A stretch of 64,000 nt of DNA from Liolophura sinensis (taxonomy: Eukaryota > Mollusca > Polyplacophora > Chitonida > Chitonidae): positions 33,412,810 to 33,476,809 of the forward strand of contig NC_088304.1 in NCBI RefSeq assembly GCF_032854445.1, given 5' to 3'. Below the pieces are notes generated by a model. That model was not told where the DNA came from and made no database searches. It saw nothing but the letters and a program-made list of their open reading frames with translations. The translations under genes were made by a program, and so were the position numbers. Of the stretch, positions 61,942 through 64,000 are shown one piece after another. How positions within the stretch are numbered: the stretch's first letter is position 1; each line of letters begins with the position of its first letter.

Positions 61942-64000
61942 TTAATATGTAGTTAAGTGAGAAAGGCAGTTGTACATTTCACACGCATCCAAATAAGCTT
62001 GACTGTGCTGTTGAGAGAAGTGAAAGGTGAATAAATCACACCTGGGTGACAGGACACGTTTAATTTCAAAGGCTATCATCTCTGGTCCAGCCTTTTCTCT
62101 CCCTCCTTCCCTCCATCCATCCATTCATCCATCACCTCTCTTGCTCTCTCTGAACTACCAACCCACCACTGGCCTAGCTAACAACACATGCAAGTCACTC
62201 TCCATCAGGTATCCACCTATATCCTCTCCTCACACCCAGCCAGCCAGGCTGGTATTTTTTTCTACCTCTCGTTTATTCTGCCTGCCCAACTCTACCACTG
62301 ACATAAGCACCATCTGCCCAATATGCATAGATTCCTTCCCTTTGAGAGGGTCGAGTAAGGATGAGGAGGAAGGGACGGGGAACAGGGAGGGAAAAGAGGA
62401 ATGGGGTTAAGGGCATGTAACAGTAATGGTCAGCTTACCAGGTAATTAGGAGCCTAGAGCTAACCACATCCTGACCCTGCATAACAACTCTATTTACACC
62501 TGCAGGTCAGAAATGTAATGTAGATTTGGAGAGTGGAGGGCAGGGGGGGGGGGGTGTTGGGTGAGAGAGCTCTTTAACCAAACAATCACTGGCTAATCCT
62601 TTTAATAATCCACTGATACATGTTGTGAATGATGCAGTGCCCAGTGACTGATGCAGTGCCCAGTGAATCTAGAGAATATAAAATCCTGCAGATAACTTTA
62701 AAACATAAATAAACAGCTCATCCCACCCCCACCTCACCAACAAATATATCCACCTACCTTCAAAGATAGAAAACATTTTGCTCACTGGTACACATGCACC
62801 TGTCAGACTGGAATTTCCTACCGGCCCTTTGCTACCTATTTTCATGTAAACCAAGCACTTTTCGTGAAAATCCTGTCGTAAGAATACCCACCCATTTTCA
62901 GATCGTAAGGTTAATTTAGGCATTCATTGCATGTTCTCTCTAAACATAAACAAAAAAAAATATTTTTGAAAAAATGTAGATGAGAACAGGGAATGGAATC
63001 TCTTGTAGATATATCTTCCAAACTAAAGAAATGAAGGAGGGCAGATGATAGATTTGGCAATCCCTTAAAACGCAGTTGTCCGTCTTATGTACAATTCCTC
63101 CTGTAGCTATTAGACTTGACCATAATACTTGGTGCACCAACTCGCTGTAATTACACAGGAAATGCTGTGTTATGTCACCCAGGCTCTATTTATTTACCAC
63201 AAAATGTGTACAACATGTGCAAACTGTTAAATGGCCAAGCACAAAAAACTCTGTGTGAGAGAGAGAGACAGAGAAAACGAAACAAAAACAACTTGTACAG
63301 CATGTTACTCTTGCTCTGCACTTAGAACCCATTTATTATACATGCCTGCTAATGACGATTATGCAAGAACAACAATACAATCAACATTTAGGGAATCCCT
63401 CCTCAACAAAACGCCGAGGTGCCAAGCAATTTCACAAGGGCACACCCATCGCATAAAAGTTTGGCCTTTCCCTTCCTCCCTAACCCTTAAACTCACGGCC
63501 CTATATTTATACAAGTACTGGGGAAATTGTATGAGTTAGGAACACACCCATCTATCAACATATACCAGCGTGGTCGGCTATGGCAGATGTTCTCTTAGAG
63601 CCAAGCATAGAACATGCAGGCCTTGCAACGCAGGCTTGTTTCCAAAAACACACCTGGCAATACTATAAGAATGTCCCAACTCAACCCACTTGTGCAAAAA
63701 TCCAATAAAATTTAACGAGTGAATGCAAACCACTTGTAAACCACATCTATTTTTTTTTGTTTTTTTGTGTGTGTTGTTTTTTTTGAAGTATCAGAATCTT
63801 TGACTTCAAACCTACACAGTGAAACGTCAAAAATCTCTGATGGCAAACTACCTCAAACGCTTGTACAGTACAGCTATACACACCACGTTTCTCCATAGAT
63901 GAATCTTCAACCAACTCACACAAATGTGGTGAAAAAGCAACTCATAATGGTAATGTATGTCTGTGGTAAGGCGAAATCAAACACTAGAATGATATCTATC

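Larger units (their letters stand above)
43200..64000 (-). other. Part of the upstream Musashi intron
   Basis: At least 20.8 kb separates exon 43151-43199 from the missing exon that should encode (K)KIFVGGLS…QFGK. I looked for that motif on the minus strand here and did not find it, so it is probably beyond the window. Apart from the repeats listed, the stretch is unique AT-leaning sequence. Short unlisted blocks such as 53100-53700, 55900-57110 and 59340-59940 have mixed composition and look more like regulatory DNA than repeats. Confidence 0.75.

Noticed and set aside
1-64000. CRISPR arrays, operons, prophage or other prokaryotic systems
   Set aside because: The tandem repeats are direct minisatellites without unique spacers, and the gene structure is spliced and eukaryotic.

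Overview
This is eukaryotic, intron-rich DNA from an animal nuclear genome. There are no bacterial-style operons and no long genuine ORFs. Short exons with GT-AG borders are scattered through about 60 kb of AT-leaning, repeat-bearing intron. The one gene I can support is a Musashi-family RNA-binding protein gene (MSI1/MSI2/Rbp6 type), transcribed on the minus strand, so its 5' side lies to the right. Four exons are firm and share compatible phases. Two hold most of the second RRM (43151-43199 and 11673-11755), with the RNP1 octapeptide split across their junction. One holds the Musashi post-RRM signature AQPKEVM and an RGRG linker (9651-9738). One is a low-complexity Gly/Ala/Tyr/Phe exon (5198-5302). 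A fifth exon (1063-1256) fits by acceptor and phase and may be terminal. RRM1 and the first half of RRM2 are not visible and probably lie beyond position 64000.

The organism is most likely a marine invertebrate. The wording of the Musashi protein, the very large introns and the wealth of minisatellites point towards a deuterostome such as amphioxus (Branchiostoma). I cannot prove this, and other invertebrates remain possible.

Layout by region. 1-5302: C-terminal exons and a possible alternative 3' end with a polyadenylation signal near 1683, plus a MITE-like element at 2721-3300. 5303-11672: two introns of 4.3 and 1.9 kb, with tandem CTCF-like motifs near 7.1 kb. 11756-43150: a 31.4 kb intron between the two RRM2 exons. 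It carries a candidate in-frame 21-nt microexon (12350-12370), a 47-bp minisatellite ending in a hairpin, a CTCF-like site, a tRNA-Gln-like SINE head, a candidate recursive-splice site and a candidate poison exon. It also carries a 39-bp minisatellite that puts a Musashi-binding consensus into its own pre-mRNA about 13 times, further 43-, 83- and 102-bp type repeats, a CA-rich tract and a degraded RRM/NID-like coding relic near 40.2 kb. 43200-64000: part of the next intron, with an 83-bp repeat, a second unrelated 39-bp minisatellite (48.8-49.85 kb), a 23-bp minisatellite and a candidate cassette/poison exon.

The main theme of the hunt is possible self-regulation of Musashi splicing. The evidence is a microexon that would rewrite the start of RNP1, frame-breaking cassette candidates, tandem acceptors, symmetric C-terminal cassettes and an intronic array of Musashi-type binding motifs in the sense strand. 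All of these beyond the four core exons are inferences from sequence and need RNA evidence. Most long ORFs in the window are by-products of minisatellites whose period is a multiple of three.
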